Assembly: GCF_016860545.1 (NCBI RefSeq)
Contig: NZ_BNEB01000003.1
Coordinates: 310,001 to 374,000 of the forward strand
DNA from: Streptomyces asoensis
GTDB lineage: Bacteria > Actinomycetota > Actinomycetes > Streptomycetales > Streptomycetaceae
Reading direction: 5' to 3'
Length of the DNA stretch: 64,000 nucleotides
Positions 43,893 to 51,784 of the stretch are shown piece by piece (the first letter of the stretch is position 1; every line of letters begins with the position of its first letter). The notes beneath the pieces were generated by a model. That model was given only the letters and a program-made list of their open reading frames with translations. It was not told the DNA's origin and searched no databases. The position numbers and the translations under genes are program-made.

Positions 43893-44204
43893 CTACGCGA
43901 CGGTCGCCGGGAGGGCGTGGCCGGGCGCCCTGGGGCGCGGTCGGCCGGAGGCGTCGGGGTCGCGTTGCGGCAGGAAGGCCGTACGGCGGGCCCGGTCCCT
44001 GATGGCCGTGCGCACCCGGGTGGGCGGGACGGCGGGGGCGCTGCGGGCGGCGACGAGGGTGCAGACGGCGAGCGCGGAACCGGCGGCCGCGGTCGCGGCG
44101 AGCGCGACGGCGGCCGGGAGGCTGCCGGCGTCGAGGAGCACGACGTCGACCAGGAGGAGGAAGAGCACGAGCGCGGGACGCGGCACGAACCTGCTGCGCG
44201 TCAT
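43893..44204 (-). CDS. Small membrane protein associated with YidC
   Basis: Protein of 103 residues with two hydrophobic segments (about 9-27 and 29-50) and an Arg/Pro-rich C-terminal tail. It matches the short proteins found next to accessory yidC genes in streptomycetes (DUF6412-like), but the family has no known function. It is probably co-transcribed with yidC, 97 nt downstream. Confidence 0.65.
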   Translation of the reverse strand: MTRSRFVPRPALVLFLLLVDVVLLDAGSLPAAVALAATAAAGSALAVCTLVAARSAPAVPPTRVRTAIRDRARRTAFLPQRDPDASGRPRPRAPGHALPATVA

Positions 44205-44254
44205 TCCCGGCCCCCCTCCCCCTCGGTTCCTGTGCTTCCCGTGCTTCCCGTCGG

Positions 44255-44782
44255 TTATACCTGACCGGCCTCGAGCGGCTCCAGAAGCCTTCTGGGCTTC
44301 AGCAGCGCCCGGCTGACCGGATCCGCCGGGTCGGTGTCGAGCCCCGGCCCCGGCACCATGAGGACGTCCGGGACCGGTACGACAGTTCCGCAGGCGGGGC
44401 ACTCGCCGTACGGGCCGAGTTCGGTGCCGCACGCGGCGTGCCGGAAGATCCGCAGCTGGGCCTCGCCGAAGTGCTCGCGCCCCCACAGGCCCAGCGAGCG
44501 CAGCGTCGGCCACAGGGCGATCGCGCGGTCGGTGACGACGTACTCGTCGCGCGGCGGGGACTGCTGGTAGCGGCGCTTCTCGAGGATGCCCTCCGCGGTC
44601 AGCGCCTGGAGGCGGGCGGCCAGCACGGCCCGCGGGATACCGAGGTGGACCAGGAAGTCGTTGTAGCGCCGGACGCCGTAGAGCGCGTCGCGGACGACGA
44701 GGAGCGTCCAGCGTTCGCCGACGACCTCCAGCGCCCGAGCGATCGAGCACTCCTGTGCCGCGTAGTCCTTGCCGAGTGCCAT
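44255..44782 (-). CDS. HxlR-family transcriptional regulator
   Basis: DNA-binding protein of 175 residues. The HxlR winged helix is clear: CSIARALEVVGERWTLLVVR, then YNDFLVHLGIPRAVLAARL and DEYVVTDRAIAL. A C-terminal extension contains a Cys pattern (ACGTELGPYGECPACG) that could bind zinc. It is divergent from the MFS gene at 44852, and two related 17-bp sites lie in the promoter region, so it probably represses itself and the transporter. Confidence 0.9.
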   Translation of the reverse strand: MALGKDYAAQECSIARALEVVGERWTLLVVRDALYGVRRYNDFLVHLGIPRAVLAARLQALTAEGILEKRRYQQSPPRDEYVVTDRAIALWPTLRSLGLWGREHFGEAQLRIFRHAACGTELGPYGECPACGTVVPVPDVLMVPGPGLDTDPADPVSRALLKPRRLLEPLEAGQV

Positions 44783-44812
44783 GCCGCCCACTGTAACCAT
44801 TTACCCGCTGTG

Positions 44813-44875
44813 GGTTCAATGAACGAACCTTGGGTGCTAGCGTACGGAGGCATGAGCAGGTTCAATGACCGAACT
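44813..44875. promoter_or_regulatory. Two related 17-bp sites, HxlR operator candidates, around the MFS start
   Basis: GGTTCAATGAACGAACC (44813-44829) and GGTTCAATGACCGAACT (44859-44875) share 15 of 17 bases and have inverted GGTTC/GAACC ends. They lie 46 bp apart and flank a probable -10, TAGCGT (44838-44843). The second copy is inside the first codons of the MFS gene. Confidence 0.65.
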
Positions 44876-46378
44876 GAAGACGTCACGGCACCGACGGCCA
44901 CCGCGGGAACGCCCGCCACCCCCGGCTCACCGACCCTCACCGCGGACCGGGCGGTCACGGAAGCGGCGGGTCCCGGGGCCGGGCAGGCGGCCGGGCAGAC
45001 CCGGGCGGAGCCGGACGCCCCGGTGACGTCGGCCCGCCCCCGGGCCACGCTCGCCGTGACCAGCGCGGCCACCGCCCTCGCCCTGATGACCTACACCGCC
45101 CCGGCCGTGACACTCGTGGACACCGCCGCCGCCCTGCACACGGCACCGTCCGCGCAGGCCTGGCTGCTGAACGGCACCCCCCTCGGCCTGGCCGCGGTCC
45201 TGCTCGTCGCCGGCAGCCTGGCCGACGATCACGGCCGCCGCCGGCTGTTCGTCTCCGGCACCCTGGCCCTCGCCCTCACCACCTTGCTCGGCGCCCTGGC
45301 GACGACGACCTGGCAGTTCACGCTGGCCAGGGTCGCGCAGGGGGCGGCGAGCGCGGCCCTGCTCGCCAGCAGCCTCGGCCTGCTGGTGCACGCCTTCCCC
45401 ACCCCGCGCGGACGGCTGCACGCCACCGGCGTGTGGGGCGCCTTCGTCAGCGGAGGCATCGCCCTGAGCCCGCTGCTCAGCGGCGCGCTGCCCGGCTGGC
45501 GCCCGGTCTACGTCCTGCTGGGCGCCGCGACCCTGCTGGTCGCCGCCGTCGCGCCCCGCGTACTGACGGAGTCCCGTTCACCGCGCGGCGGCCGGCCGGA
45601 CCTGCCGGGCGCGGCGGCCTTCGGCGCGGCGACCGTCGCCCTGATCGCCGCCCTCACCCTGGGCCGGGACGGCTGGCTGCGGGCCCCGGTGGGGCTGCTG
45701 CTCCTCGCGTCCGTCGCCCTGCTGGCGCTCTTCGTGCTCGTGGAGCGGCGGGTGGCCACCCCGATGATCGACCTCTCGCTGCTGCGCGACCCGGCGTTCG
45801 TGGCCTCCTCCGCCGGCGGTCTGGTGACCGGCCTCGCGGTCATCGGCCTGTTCAGCTTCCTGCCGACGGTGCTCCAGAAGGCGCTGGGCCTGTCCCCGAT
45901 GGACACCGCCTGGCTGTTCCTCCTGTGGTCCGGCCTGTCCTTCGTGGTCGCCCTCCAGGCCCGCCGCCTGGCCGGCCGTGTCCCCACGCGCGTGCAGCTC
46001 GCGCTCGGTTTCGTCCTGCACGCGGCGGGCGTCCTGACCCTGCTCGGCTCGGTGGACGCGGGCTCCTGGCACCGGATGCTCCCGGGGCTGGTGGCCGCGG
46101 GCATCGGCAGCGGCCTGCTGAACGCGGCGCTGCCCCTGCTGGCGGTGGAATCGGTACCGGCGGCGCGGGCGGCCATGGGGTCCGGGGCGCAGCAGACGCT
46201 GCGGTACGTCGGCTCGTGCGCCGGTGTGGCCCTGACGATCGCCATCGCCACCGGGACGGGCGGCGGACTCGCCCGGGGGACGGACCTGGCGATGGCGGTG
46301 TCGGCGGGGCTGGCGCTCGTCGGAGCGGCGGCCGTGCTGGGCGCCCGCCGGAAGCAGCCTCTTGTATCAAGTGATTGA
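44852..46378 (+). CDS. MFS multidrug exporter, DHA2 (14-helix) type
   Basis: Proton-driven drug exporter of 508 residues. After a variable 55-residue N-terminus come about 14 hydrophobic helices. Motif A-like SLADDHGRRRLFVSGT lies after helix 2, and motif C-like GVWGAFVSGGIALSPLLSG in helix 5. The ATG is only 1 nt after GGAGG but 8 nt after the probable -10, so the message may be leaderless. Divergence from an HxlR regulator is the usual arrangement for drug-responsive exporters; the substrate is unknown. Confidence 0.9.
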   Translation: MSRFNDRTEDVTAPTATAGTPATPGSPTLTADRAVTEAAGPGAGQAAGQTRAEPDAPVTSARPRATLAVTSAATALALMTYTAPAVTLVDTAAALHTAPSAQAWLLNGTPLGLAAVLLVAGSLADDHGRRRLFVSGTLALALTTLLGALATTTWQFTLARVAQGAASAALLASSLGLLVHAFPTPRGRLHATGVWGAFVSGGIALSPLLSGALPGWRPVYVLLGAATLLVAAVAPRVLTESRSPRGGRPDLPGAAAFGAATVALIAALTLGRDGWLRAPVGLLLLASVALLALFVLVERRVATPMIDLSLLRDPAFVASSAGGLVTGLAVIGLFSFLPTVLQKALGLSPMDTAWLFLLWSGLSFVVALQARRLAGRVPTRVQLALGFVLHAAGVLTLLGSVDAGSWHRMLPGLVAAGIGSGLLNAALPLLAVESVPAARAAMGSGAQQTLRYVGSCAGVALTIAIATGTGGGLARGTDLAMAVSAGLALVGAAAVLGARRKQPLVSSD

Positions 46379-46440
46379 CACAAGATCCGACTCCCGGGCA
46401 TCTTGTACTCACCATCTTGTACTCACCACTTGATACAAGT
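46361..46440. promoter_or_regulatory. Operator array for the membrane protein/GntR operon
   Basis: Two perfect palindromes, CTTGTATCAAG (46361-46371) and ACTTGATACAAGT (46428-46440), flank two direct repeats of ATCTTGTACTCACC (46400-46413 and 46414-46427) and a TTGACACAAG half-site (46375-46384). All share CTTGT. The first palindrome lies in the last codons of the MFS gene. The natural ligand is the GntR/YtrA-type protein encoded at 47213. Confidence 0.72.
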
Positions 46441-46464
46441 ACTCGTGTGCACCGGGGGCCCGAC

Positions 46465-47220
46465 ATGCTGGACACCGTCCCACCCGAGCGTCTGCTCGCC
46501 CGCGCCGACCTCTGCGCCCGCTGGGCAGGCCTCGCCCTGGGCGCCGTGGTCGCCCAGCGGGTCGCGGTGCGCGACAGCGACGACGTCGCGATGACCTTCC
46601 TCAGCGCCGTCACCGCGTTCGGGCTGTGCGCCGTCGGCGGCGTCCTGCTCGGCGACTCCCTCACCCCGGCACCCCTGGAAGCGGTCCGCACCGCGAGCCT
46701 CGCCCCGCGCCGGGTCCGCGACCATGTACCGCCCCGGATGGCGCCGCTGCTGCTCTTCCAGTCGGCCTGCCTCGTCGTGCTCCTGCTCATCGGGGTCGTC
46801 GCGGCCTCCCCCGACTCCATGGGCCGGGCGGGCCGCGCCGTCACCGTCACGTGCGACGGCGTGACCAGACCCCTGGGACCCTGGCCCGGGCTCCACTTCG
46901 CCACGCCGATGCTCGCCTCCATCGCCCTCGGCACCGTCGCCTGCGGATGGGCCCTGCGCCGCATCGCGCACCGGCCCGGCGGCAACCAGCAGCGCCACGA
47001 CCGCTCGTGGGCGATCACCGCGGCCTGGGGACTGCTGGTCTCCAGCCAGCTGCTCCTCGTCCTCGCGATGATCGGCAGGGTGCTGTCCCGCACCACCTGC
47101 GCCGGCATGCTGGGCAACGTCACCGCCCTGGTCATCTACCCCCTGGGCCTGGTGACCCTGTTCAGCCTGGGATGGTGCCTGTTCACCATCGTCATGCCCA
47201 GGGCCGTCGGCGATGAGTGA
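46465..47220 (+). CDS. Multi-pass membrane protein of a GntR (YtrA-type) operon
   Basis: Protein of 251 residues with about six hydrophobic segments (for example LLLFQSACLVVLLLIGVVAA and WGLLVSSQLLLVLAMIG) and no recognised domain. The ATG at 46465 after GGGGG is preferred; a GTG at 46447 is possible. The end overlaps the GntR start by 8 nt, so membrane protein and regulator are made together. YtrA-type operons usually encode ABC transporters that answer cell-envelope stress; here only this single membrane protein is present. Confidence 0.7.
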   Translation: MLDTVPPERLLARADLCARWAGLALGAVVAQRVAVRDSDDVAMTFLSAVTAFGLCAVGGVLLGDSLTPAPLEAVRTASLAPRRVRDHVPPRMAPLLLFQSACLVVLLLIGVVAASPDSMGRAGRAVTVTCDGVTRPLGPWPGLHFATPMLASIALGTVACGWALRRIAHRPGGNQQRHDRSWAITAAWGLLVSSQLLLVLAMIGRVLSRTTCAGMLGNVTALVIYPLGLVTLFSLGWCLFTIVMPRAVGDE

Positions 47221-47602
47221 ACCCGCGGTCCGCGTGGACACCACGAGCCAGGTGCCGCCGTTCGAGCAGATCCGCGCCCAGCTCGCCGCCCTGATCGTCA
47301 CCGGCCGGCTCACCGAGGGCGAACGGCTGCCGACGGTACGGCAGTTGGCCTCGGACCTGGGCCTGGCTCCAGGCACCGTGGCCCGCGCCTACCGGGAACT
47401 GGAGGCCGCCGAGCTCATCCGCACCCGGCGCGGCGCGGGCACCAGGGTGGCGGCGCCCCCGTCCGAGCCGGCCCGGCCCGACCCGGATCAACTCGCGACC
47501 CTGGCACGCGACTTCACCGCCTCCGCGCGAGCGCTCGGCGCGGACACCGAGGCGGTGCTGACCGCCGTCCGGGAAGCTCTGGACGAGGGGACGCGGCCCT
47601 AG
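47213..47602 (+). CDS. GntR-family regulator, YtrA subfamily
   Basis: Short regulator of 129 residues. The winged helix is typical: PPFEQIRAQLAALIVTGRL, LPTVRQLASDLGLAPGTVAR and AYRELEAAELIRTRRGAGT. The C-terminal part is only about 50 residues with two helices, as in the YtrA subgroup. It overlaps the membrane-protein gene. Its stop codon lies in a CTAG shared with the stop of the convergent sortase gene. Confidence 0.92.
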   Translation: MSEPAVRVDTTSQVPPFEQIRAQLAALIVTGRLTEGERLPTVRQLASDLGLAPGTVARAYRELEAAELIRTRRGAGTRVAAPPSEPARPDPDQLATLARDFTASARALGADTEAVLTAVREALDEGTRP

Positions 47603-48516
47603 CCGCGGGACCGGGTCGCGACCAGCCTCCCCCACACCACCATGCGGTAGCGCGAGGTGTACTCGGGCGTACAGGTGGTGAGGGTGAGGTAGCGGCCGGG
47701 CGCGTCGTACCCGTAGGCGGGCTCGGTGAGGGAACGCGGTACGGGCCGGATGACACCCGCGTCGCGGGGCGAGGTCCGCGGCAGGATCTTGTCGACGACG
47801 TACGTGTAGGTCGCGCCCCGGGTCTCCACCTCCACCTTGTCGCCCTTCTCCAGGCGGTCGAGGTACCGGAAGGGCTCGCCGTGGGTGTTGCGGTGCCCGG
47901 CCACCGCGAAGTTGCCCTCCTGACCCGGCTGCCGGGTCCCGGCGTAATGCCCGACGTACCCCTTGTCGAGCACCTTCTGCTTGCTGGTGCCCTCGGCGAC
48001 GGGGACGCGCAGACCGAGCCGCGGGATCCGGAGCACCGCGTAGGCCTGCGACAGACGGGGCGCACCGGACGACGCCCCCGCCCCGCTCCCGTCGCCCGCC
48101 CGCCCGGACGCCGGACCGGAACCGGCCCCCGCCCCGGAGCCGGAACCCGGAGCCCCGCCGGAACCACCGCCATCGCCAGGGTCGTTCGCCCCACCGCCCC
48201 CGGCACTCCCCCACTCCCGCTCCAGCGACTCCACCCGCCGCTCGGCGCCCTCCCTGGCCTCCCGGTTGGTCCACCACAGCTGGTGCACCACGAGCAGCAG
48301 CACCAGCACACCGGCGGTGACCAGCACTTCGGCACCGCCCCGGAGCGCCCGGCGGTACCGGGCGCGCCGCCACCGGGTGCTGTGCCGCACGACGGGGACA
48401 CGCCGCCGGAGAGGAACACGCCGTACGAGGGGATTCCGCACGCGGGCACGATAGGCGGAGGGCGCCGAGGTCTCCAGACGTTCGCCCCCTCGAACCCGGC
48501 CGCCCCCTTCCTCCAC
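47599..48516 (-). CDS. Class E sortase
   Basis: Membrane-anchored transpeptidase of about 305 residues. A basic N-terminus (about 60 residues) precedes a single helix (about 63-80). A long Gly/Ser/Ala linker follows, and then the sortase barrel with H208 in FAVAGHRNTHGEPF, catalytic C282 in TLTTCTPEYTSRYR and R289. Class E sortases recognise LAxTG and anchor, for example, long chaplins in Streptomyces; the LARTG protein at 37744-38712 is a candidate substrate. The GTG start is uncertain because no strong ribosome site is visible. Confidence 0.9.
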   Translation of the reverse strand: MEEGGGRVRGGERLETSAPSAYRARVRNPLVRRVPLRRRVPVVRHSTRWRRARYRRALRGGAEVLVTAGVLVLLLVVHQLWWTNREAREGAERRVESLEREWGSAGGGGANDPGDGGGSGGAPGSGSGAGAGSGPASGRAGDGSGAGASSGAPRLSQAYAVLRIPRLGLRVPVAEGTSKQKVLDKGYVGHYAGTRQPGQEGNFAVAGHRNTHGEPFRYLDRLEKGDKVEVETRGATYTYVVDKILPRTSPRDAGVIRPVPRSLTEPAYGYDAPGRYLTLTTCTPEYTSRYRMVVWGRLVATRSRG

Positions 48517-48744
48517 AGGTTTGAGAAAGGGCTGTCATAACTCTCGACAACACCGAGGGCCACACCCGATGCTTCGTGACGCACCGACGCACCGACGGGT
48601 GGACGCACCGACGGGCGGACGCGTCCGGGCTTTCGCACTGAGGCAGGGACACACCGCACCGCACACGCACCAGGTGCACCGACGCACCCGACGACGCCGG
48701 CCGGGACGACCGGCGCTCGTTCGCTGTCACGAAGCGGAGAAGTC

Positions 48745-50220
48745 ATGATCCGACGCAGGACACTGCTGGCGGCCACGGGCGGGGCGCTCTTCACGGGCGC
48801 CCTCGCGACGGGCACCGCCCACGCCGACGCGACGATTTCCGTCAACCCCTCCACGACCTACGGGACATGGGAGGGCTGGGGCACCTCCCTCGCCTGGTGG
48901 GCGAACGTCTTCGGCGCCCGGGACGACTTCGCCGACATCTTCTTCACGACCAAGTCGGTGTCCTACAACGGCAGGACGCTGCCCGGCCTCGGCCTCAACA
49001 TCGCCCGCTACAACCTGGGCGCGTGCAGCTGGAACTCGGTCGGCGGCACCACCATGGCGGCCTCCGCCAACATCCCCGCGTTCAAGCAGATCGAGGGCTA
49101 CTGGCAGGACTGGAACAACGAGGACCCCACGTCCTCCGCCTGGGACTGGACGGCGGACGCGACCCAGCGCGCGATGCTCCAGAAGGCCGTGTCACGCGGT
49201 GCGACGACCGAGCTCTTCGCCAACTCCCCCATGTGGTGGATGTGTTCCAACCACAACCCGTCCGGAGCCGCCGGCGGCGGCAACAACCTCCAGACCTGGA
49301 ACTACCGCCAGCACGCCTCCCACCTCGCGGCGGTCGCGCTGTACGCCAAGTCGAACTGGGGCGTGAACTTCGCGACCGTCGACCCCTTCAACGAGCCGTC
49401 GTCGTCGTGGTGGACGGCGACCGGCACGCAGGAGGGCTGCCACATGGACGCGACGGTCCAGTCGGCCGTACTGCCCTACATGCGCAGCGAACTCGACAAG
49501 CGCGGACTGACGGCGACGAAGATCTCGGCCTCGGACGAGACGAGCTACGACCTCGCCCGCACCACGTGGAACTCCTTCTCGTCGACGACGAAGGGGTACG
49601 TGAACCGCGTCAACGTGCACGGCTACCAGGGCTCGGGCGGCCGCCGCGACCTGCTCTACGCCGACGTGGTGACCACGGCCGGCAAGGCGCTGTGGAACTC
49701 GGAGACGGGCGACAACGACGGCACCGGCCTGACGATGGCGAGCAACCTGCTCTACGACTTCCGCTGGCTGCACCCGACGGCGTGGGTGTACTGGCAGGTC
49801 ATGGACCCGTCGACGAACTGGGCGATGATCGCGTACGACGCGAGCACGCTGGCGGCCGGCGCGGTCACCACCAAGTACTACGTGATGGCCCAGTTCAGCC
49901 GTCACATCCGCCCGGGCATGACGATCCTCGACACGGGCGTGAGCTACGCGGCGGCGGCGATCGACAAGACGGCGAAGCGGCTCGTCATCGTGGCCGCGAA
50001 CACCTCCTCCTCGGCCCAGACGCTGACCTTCGACCTCTCCCGCTTCACGACGGTGACCGGCGGCTCGTCGGGCCTCGTCCCCCGCTGGAACACGGTGACC
50101 AACGGCTCCGGCGACCTCTACACGGCCCGCTCGGACACCTACCTGAGCGGCAAGACCATCAGCGTGCCGTTCGCGGCGGGCGCGGTCCAGACGCTCCAGG
50201 TGGACGGGGTGACGATCTAG
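48745..50220 (+). CDS. Secreted GH30 glycosidase, endo-beta-1,6-galactanase-like
   Basis: Exported glycosidase of 491 residues. The Tat-like signal MIRRRTLLAATGGALFTGA ends near AHA-D. The GH30 barrel starts with GTWEGWGTSLAWWANVFG. Acid-base E217 is in TVDPFNEPSS and nucleophile E320 in ALWNSETGDND. A small beta-sandwich closes the protein (about 395-491). The sequence style is that of subfamily GH30_5 enzymes, which cut beta-1,6-galactan side chains of arabinogalactan proteins. GGAGAAG precedes the ATG. The 228-nt upstream gap carries a duplicated GACGCACCGACGGG unit and nothing else I can name. Confidence 0.85.
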   Translation: MIRRRTLLAATGGALFTGALATGTAHADATISVNPSTTYGTWEGWGTSLAWWANVFGARDDFADIFFTTKSVSYNGRTLPGLGLNIARYNLGACSWNSVGGTTMAASANIPAFKQIEGYWQDWNNEDPTSSAWDWTADATQRAMLQKAVSRGATTELFANSPMWWMCSNHNPSGAAGGGNNLQTWNYRQHASHLAAVALYAKSNWGVNFATVDPFNEPSSSWWTATGTQEGCHMDATVQSAVLPYMRSELDKRGLTATKISASDETSYDLARTTWNSFSSTTKGYVNRVNVHGYQGSGGRRDLLYADVVTTAGKALWNSETGDNDGTGLTMASNLLYDFRWLHPTAWVYWQVMDPSTNWAMIAYDASTLAAGAVTTKYYVMAQFSRHIRPGMTILDTGVSYAAAAIDKTAKRLVIVAANTSSSAQTLTFDLSRFTTVTGGSSGLVPRWNTVTNGSGDLYTARSDTYLSGKTISVPFAAGAVQTLQVDGVTI

Positions 50221-50228
50221 GGAGCACG

Positions 50229-50247
50229 CCAGGGGGTCGGCCCCTGG
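50229..50247 (+). terminator. Hairpin terminator of the GH30 gene
   Basis: CCAGGGG and CCCCTGG with loop GTCGG, starting 8 nt after the stop; a T-run (CTTTTTG) follows about 15 nt later, where the next promoter begins. Confidence 0.7.
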
Positions 50248-50265
50248 CCTGCACCTATCTCCTTT

Positions 50266-50288
50266 TTGTCAGCGGCGGGCAGTACGGT
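50266..50288 (+). promoter_or_regulatory. PafBC-type DNA-damage promoter of the SEC-C gene
   Basis: TTGTCAGCG (50266-50274), 8 nt and TACGGT (50283-50288) match TTGTCRGTG-N8-TAnnnT with one change. The ATG begins 7 nt after the -10, exactly as for the nuclease operon at 12203-12233, so the transcript should be leaderless. Confidence 0.55.
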
Positions 50289-50295
50289 GTCGTGC

Positions 50296-51315
50296 ATGCG
50301 CCCCGACACGCCTGCCGAGAACGTCGACCACACCGCCGAAGCGGCACGCCTGGAGCGGACCGCCGGCCTGTACCCCGAGGACGCGGAAGCCCTGCTGCTC
50401 CAGGCCGCCGCCCACCTGGAACTGGCCGGCGACCGCCCCGCCGCGACGACCCTGTACGACCGCCTCCTCTCCTCCTCGGAGGGTCCGCGGAACCTGGAGA
50501 ACCCCCACCTCGTCCGCGCCCTGAAGGCCTCCAACCTCTGGGAGTACGGCCACGAGGCCGAGGCCAGGGCGATCATCGACGGCATCCGCGCCACGGCCCC
50601 CCGTGACCCGGCGCCCTGGGTGATCGTCGCGGAGGCGCTGGAGTCCCACGACGAACTGGAGGCGGCGCAGAAGACGTTCACGGAGGGCGCGACCCTGCTC
50701 CTGGCGGACACCACGGAGCCCCCGCACGCCGCCCACCCCCTCCTCTTCGGCCGCCACCGCGTACGCCGCATGCTGGGCGCGGCCCACGACGACTGGGACG
50801 TCCTCGCCGACACCCTCCACTCGTCCGCCGTCTCCCTGGACGAGCTCCACGACCCCAAGCGCGTCTGGTCCCTGGGCTCGGACAACCCGGCGGAACTGGA
50901 GGCCGAGATCTCGCGCCTGCGCGCCGAGCTGGGCGCCTACCGGGAGGAACTGTCCCGCCCGTTCCCGGTGGCCGTCCTGCACTGGCCGGCGGCCGAACTG
51001 TCGGAACTGGTCACCGCGTACCCGTCACTGTCCACGGAGTACCCCTCCCACGAGGAGCACCTGACCGGCATAGAGGCATCCCTGCGCGAGCTGTCCGCCT
51101 CCGGCACGGGCAACCTCGGCATCGTCACCGGCACAGTCCCCTCCTACGAGGCCTTCGCCGCCTCGGAGGGCACCACCCCGTCCGACACGGACCTGCTCCC
51201 CCAGTACGCCACGACCCTCGCAGCCCGAGGCCGCGCAACGGGCTGGCCGCCGGAGCGGGGGGCGCTTTGCTGGTGCGGGTCGGGGACCCAGTACCAGGAG
51301 TGCCACGGGGCGTAA
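50296..51315 (+). CDS. TPR-like protein with C-terminal SEC-C zinc motif
   Basis: Soluble protein of 339 residues. The first 200 residues are helical repeats of TPR type (PEDAEALLLQAAAHLELAGD, then AEARAIIDGIRATAPRDPAP). The end CWCGSGTQYQECHGA is a SEC-C zinc-binding motif, as found in SecA and many unrelated proteins. A short charged helix (AELEAEISRLRAELGAYREE) lies in the middle. The role is unknown. The promoter suggests induction by DNA damage, and there is no ribosome site, consistent with a leaderless mRNA. Confidence 0.75.
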   Translation: MRPDTPAENVDHTAEAARLERTAGLYPEDAEALLLQAAAHLELAGDRPAATTLYDRLLSSSEGPRNLENPHLVRALKASNLWEYGHEAEARAIIDGIRATAPRDPAPWVIVAEALESHDELEAAQKTFTEGATLLLADTTEPPHAAHPLLFGRHRVRRMLGAAHDDWDVLADTLHSSAVSLDELHDPKRVWSLGSDNPAELEAEISRLRAELGAYREELSRPFPVAVLHWPAAELSELVTAYPSLSTEYPSHEEHLTGIEASLRELSASGTGNLGIVTGTVPSYEAFAASEGTTPSDTDLLPQYATTLAARGRATGWPPERGALCWCGSGTQYQECHGA

Positions 51316-51424
51316 CCAGCTCCGGCCGCGGATTGCGGCTCGGCCTGACCAGAGACGCAGCAGCAGGAGCAAGACCACGACGAGGCGCCCTGAGCGGACT
51401 TCGGTACGTCAACTGCCAGTTCAG

Positions 51425-51450
51425 CGCGGTTGCCTGGCCCGGCAACCGCG
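51425..51450. terminator. Strong hairpin, possible terminator of the SEC-C gene
   Basis: CGCGGTTGCC and GGCAACCGCG make a perfect 10-bp stem with loop TGGCCC, 110 nt after the SEC-C stop. Confidence 0.5.
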
Positions 51451-51639
51451 GGGCCTGGCATGACCGCCGCAGGTTCCCTCCACCGAGGTACGGGCTCCTC
51501 AGTCTGGTGCGCCGCCCAGGTCCAAGTCGGCGTCCAGTCTCATGCAGACGTGCCCTGACGCAGTCACCACGTCACATCAGCAGTGATGAGCAAATCAGCA
51601 TAAAGATAGACACGAGAGAAACATCTCTGGCCAAAGCTG

Positions 51640-51660
51640 TTGACAGATAAGGGACTTATC
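51640..51660. promoter_or_regulatory. TTGACA box followed by a perfect inverted repeat
   Basis: TTGACA (51640-51645) is a consensus -35 and is followed directly by GATAAG-GGA-CTTATC (51646-51660), a 6-bp inverted repeat. No clear -10 lies at the standard distance. A repressor bound here would block the R-M promoter; no regulator gene is in the island. Confidence 0.5.
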
Positions 51661-51736
51661 GCCCCCGTTCGCCATCCACCTCCCCCTATGTCCAACCTTT
51701 GCAGTACGGTCACACTCCACTGTCTGTTGTGTGTAT

Positions 51737-51762
51737 GGGGCTGCTACTTGTGGAGCAGCCCC
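51737..51762 (+). promoter_or_regulatory. Leader hairpin before the R-M operon
   Basis: GGGGCTGCT and AGCAGCCCC form a 9-bp perfect stem with loop ACTTGTGG, 22 nt before the ATPase ATG and just upstream of its GAGGAAG ribosome site. It may be an attenuator or an mRNA-stability element. Confidence 0.5.
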
Positions 51763-51784
51763 TGACCTGTGCATTTGAGGAAGC

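Larger units (their letters stand above)
51316..51784. other. 469-nt intergenic region at the left border of the restriction island
   Basis: No gene is visible. The left part is GC-rich and holds a hairpin. From about 51540 the base composition drops well below the surroundings (CAAATCAGCATAAAGATAG), as is common at borders of acquired DNA. I saw no integrase, transposase or tRNA-derived attachment site. The region must hold the promoter of the ATPase gene; listed separately are an inverted repeat at 51646 and a leader hairpin at 51737. Confidence 0.6.

Noticed and set aside
46375..46464. Early ATG for the membrane protein (adds 30 residues)
   Set aside because: The added segment is encoded by the operator array and has no bias; the ATG at 46465 follows a GGGGG ribosome site.
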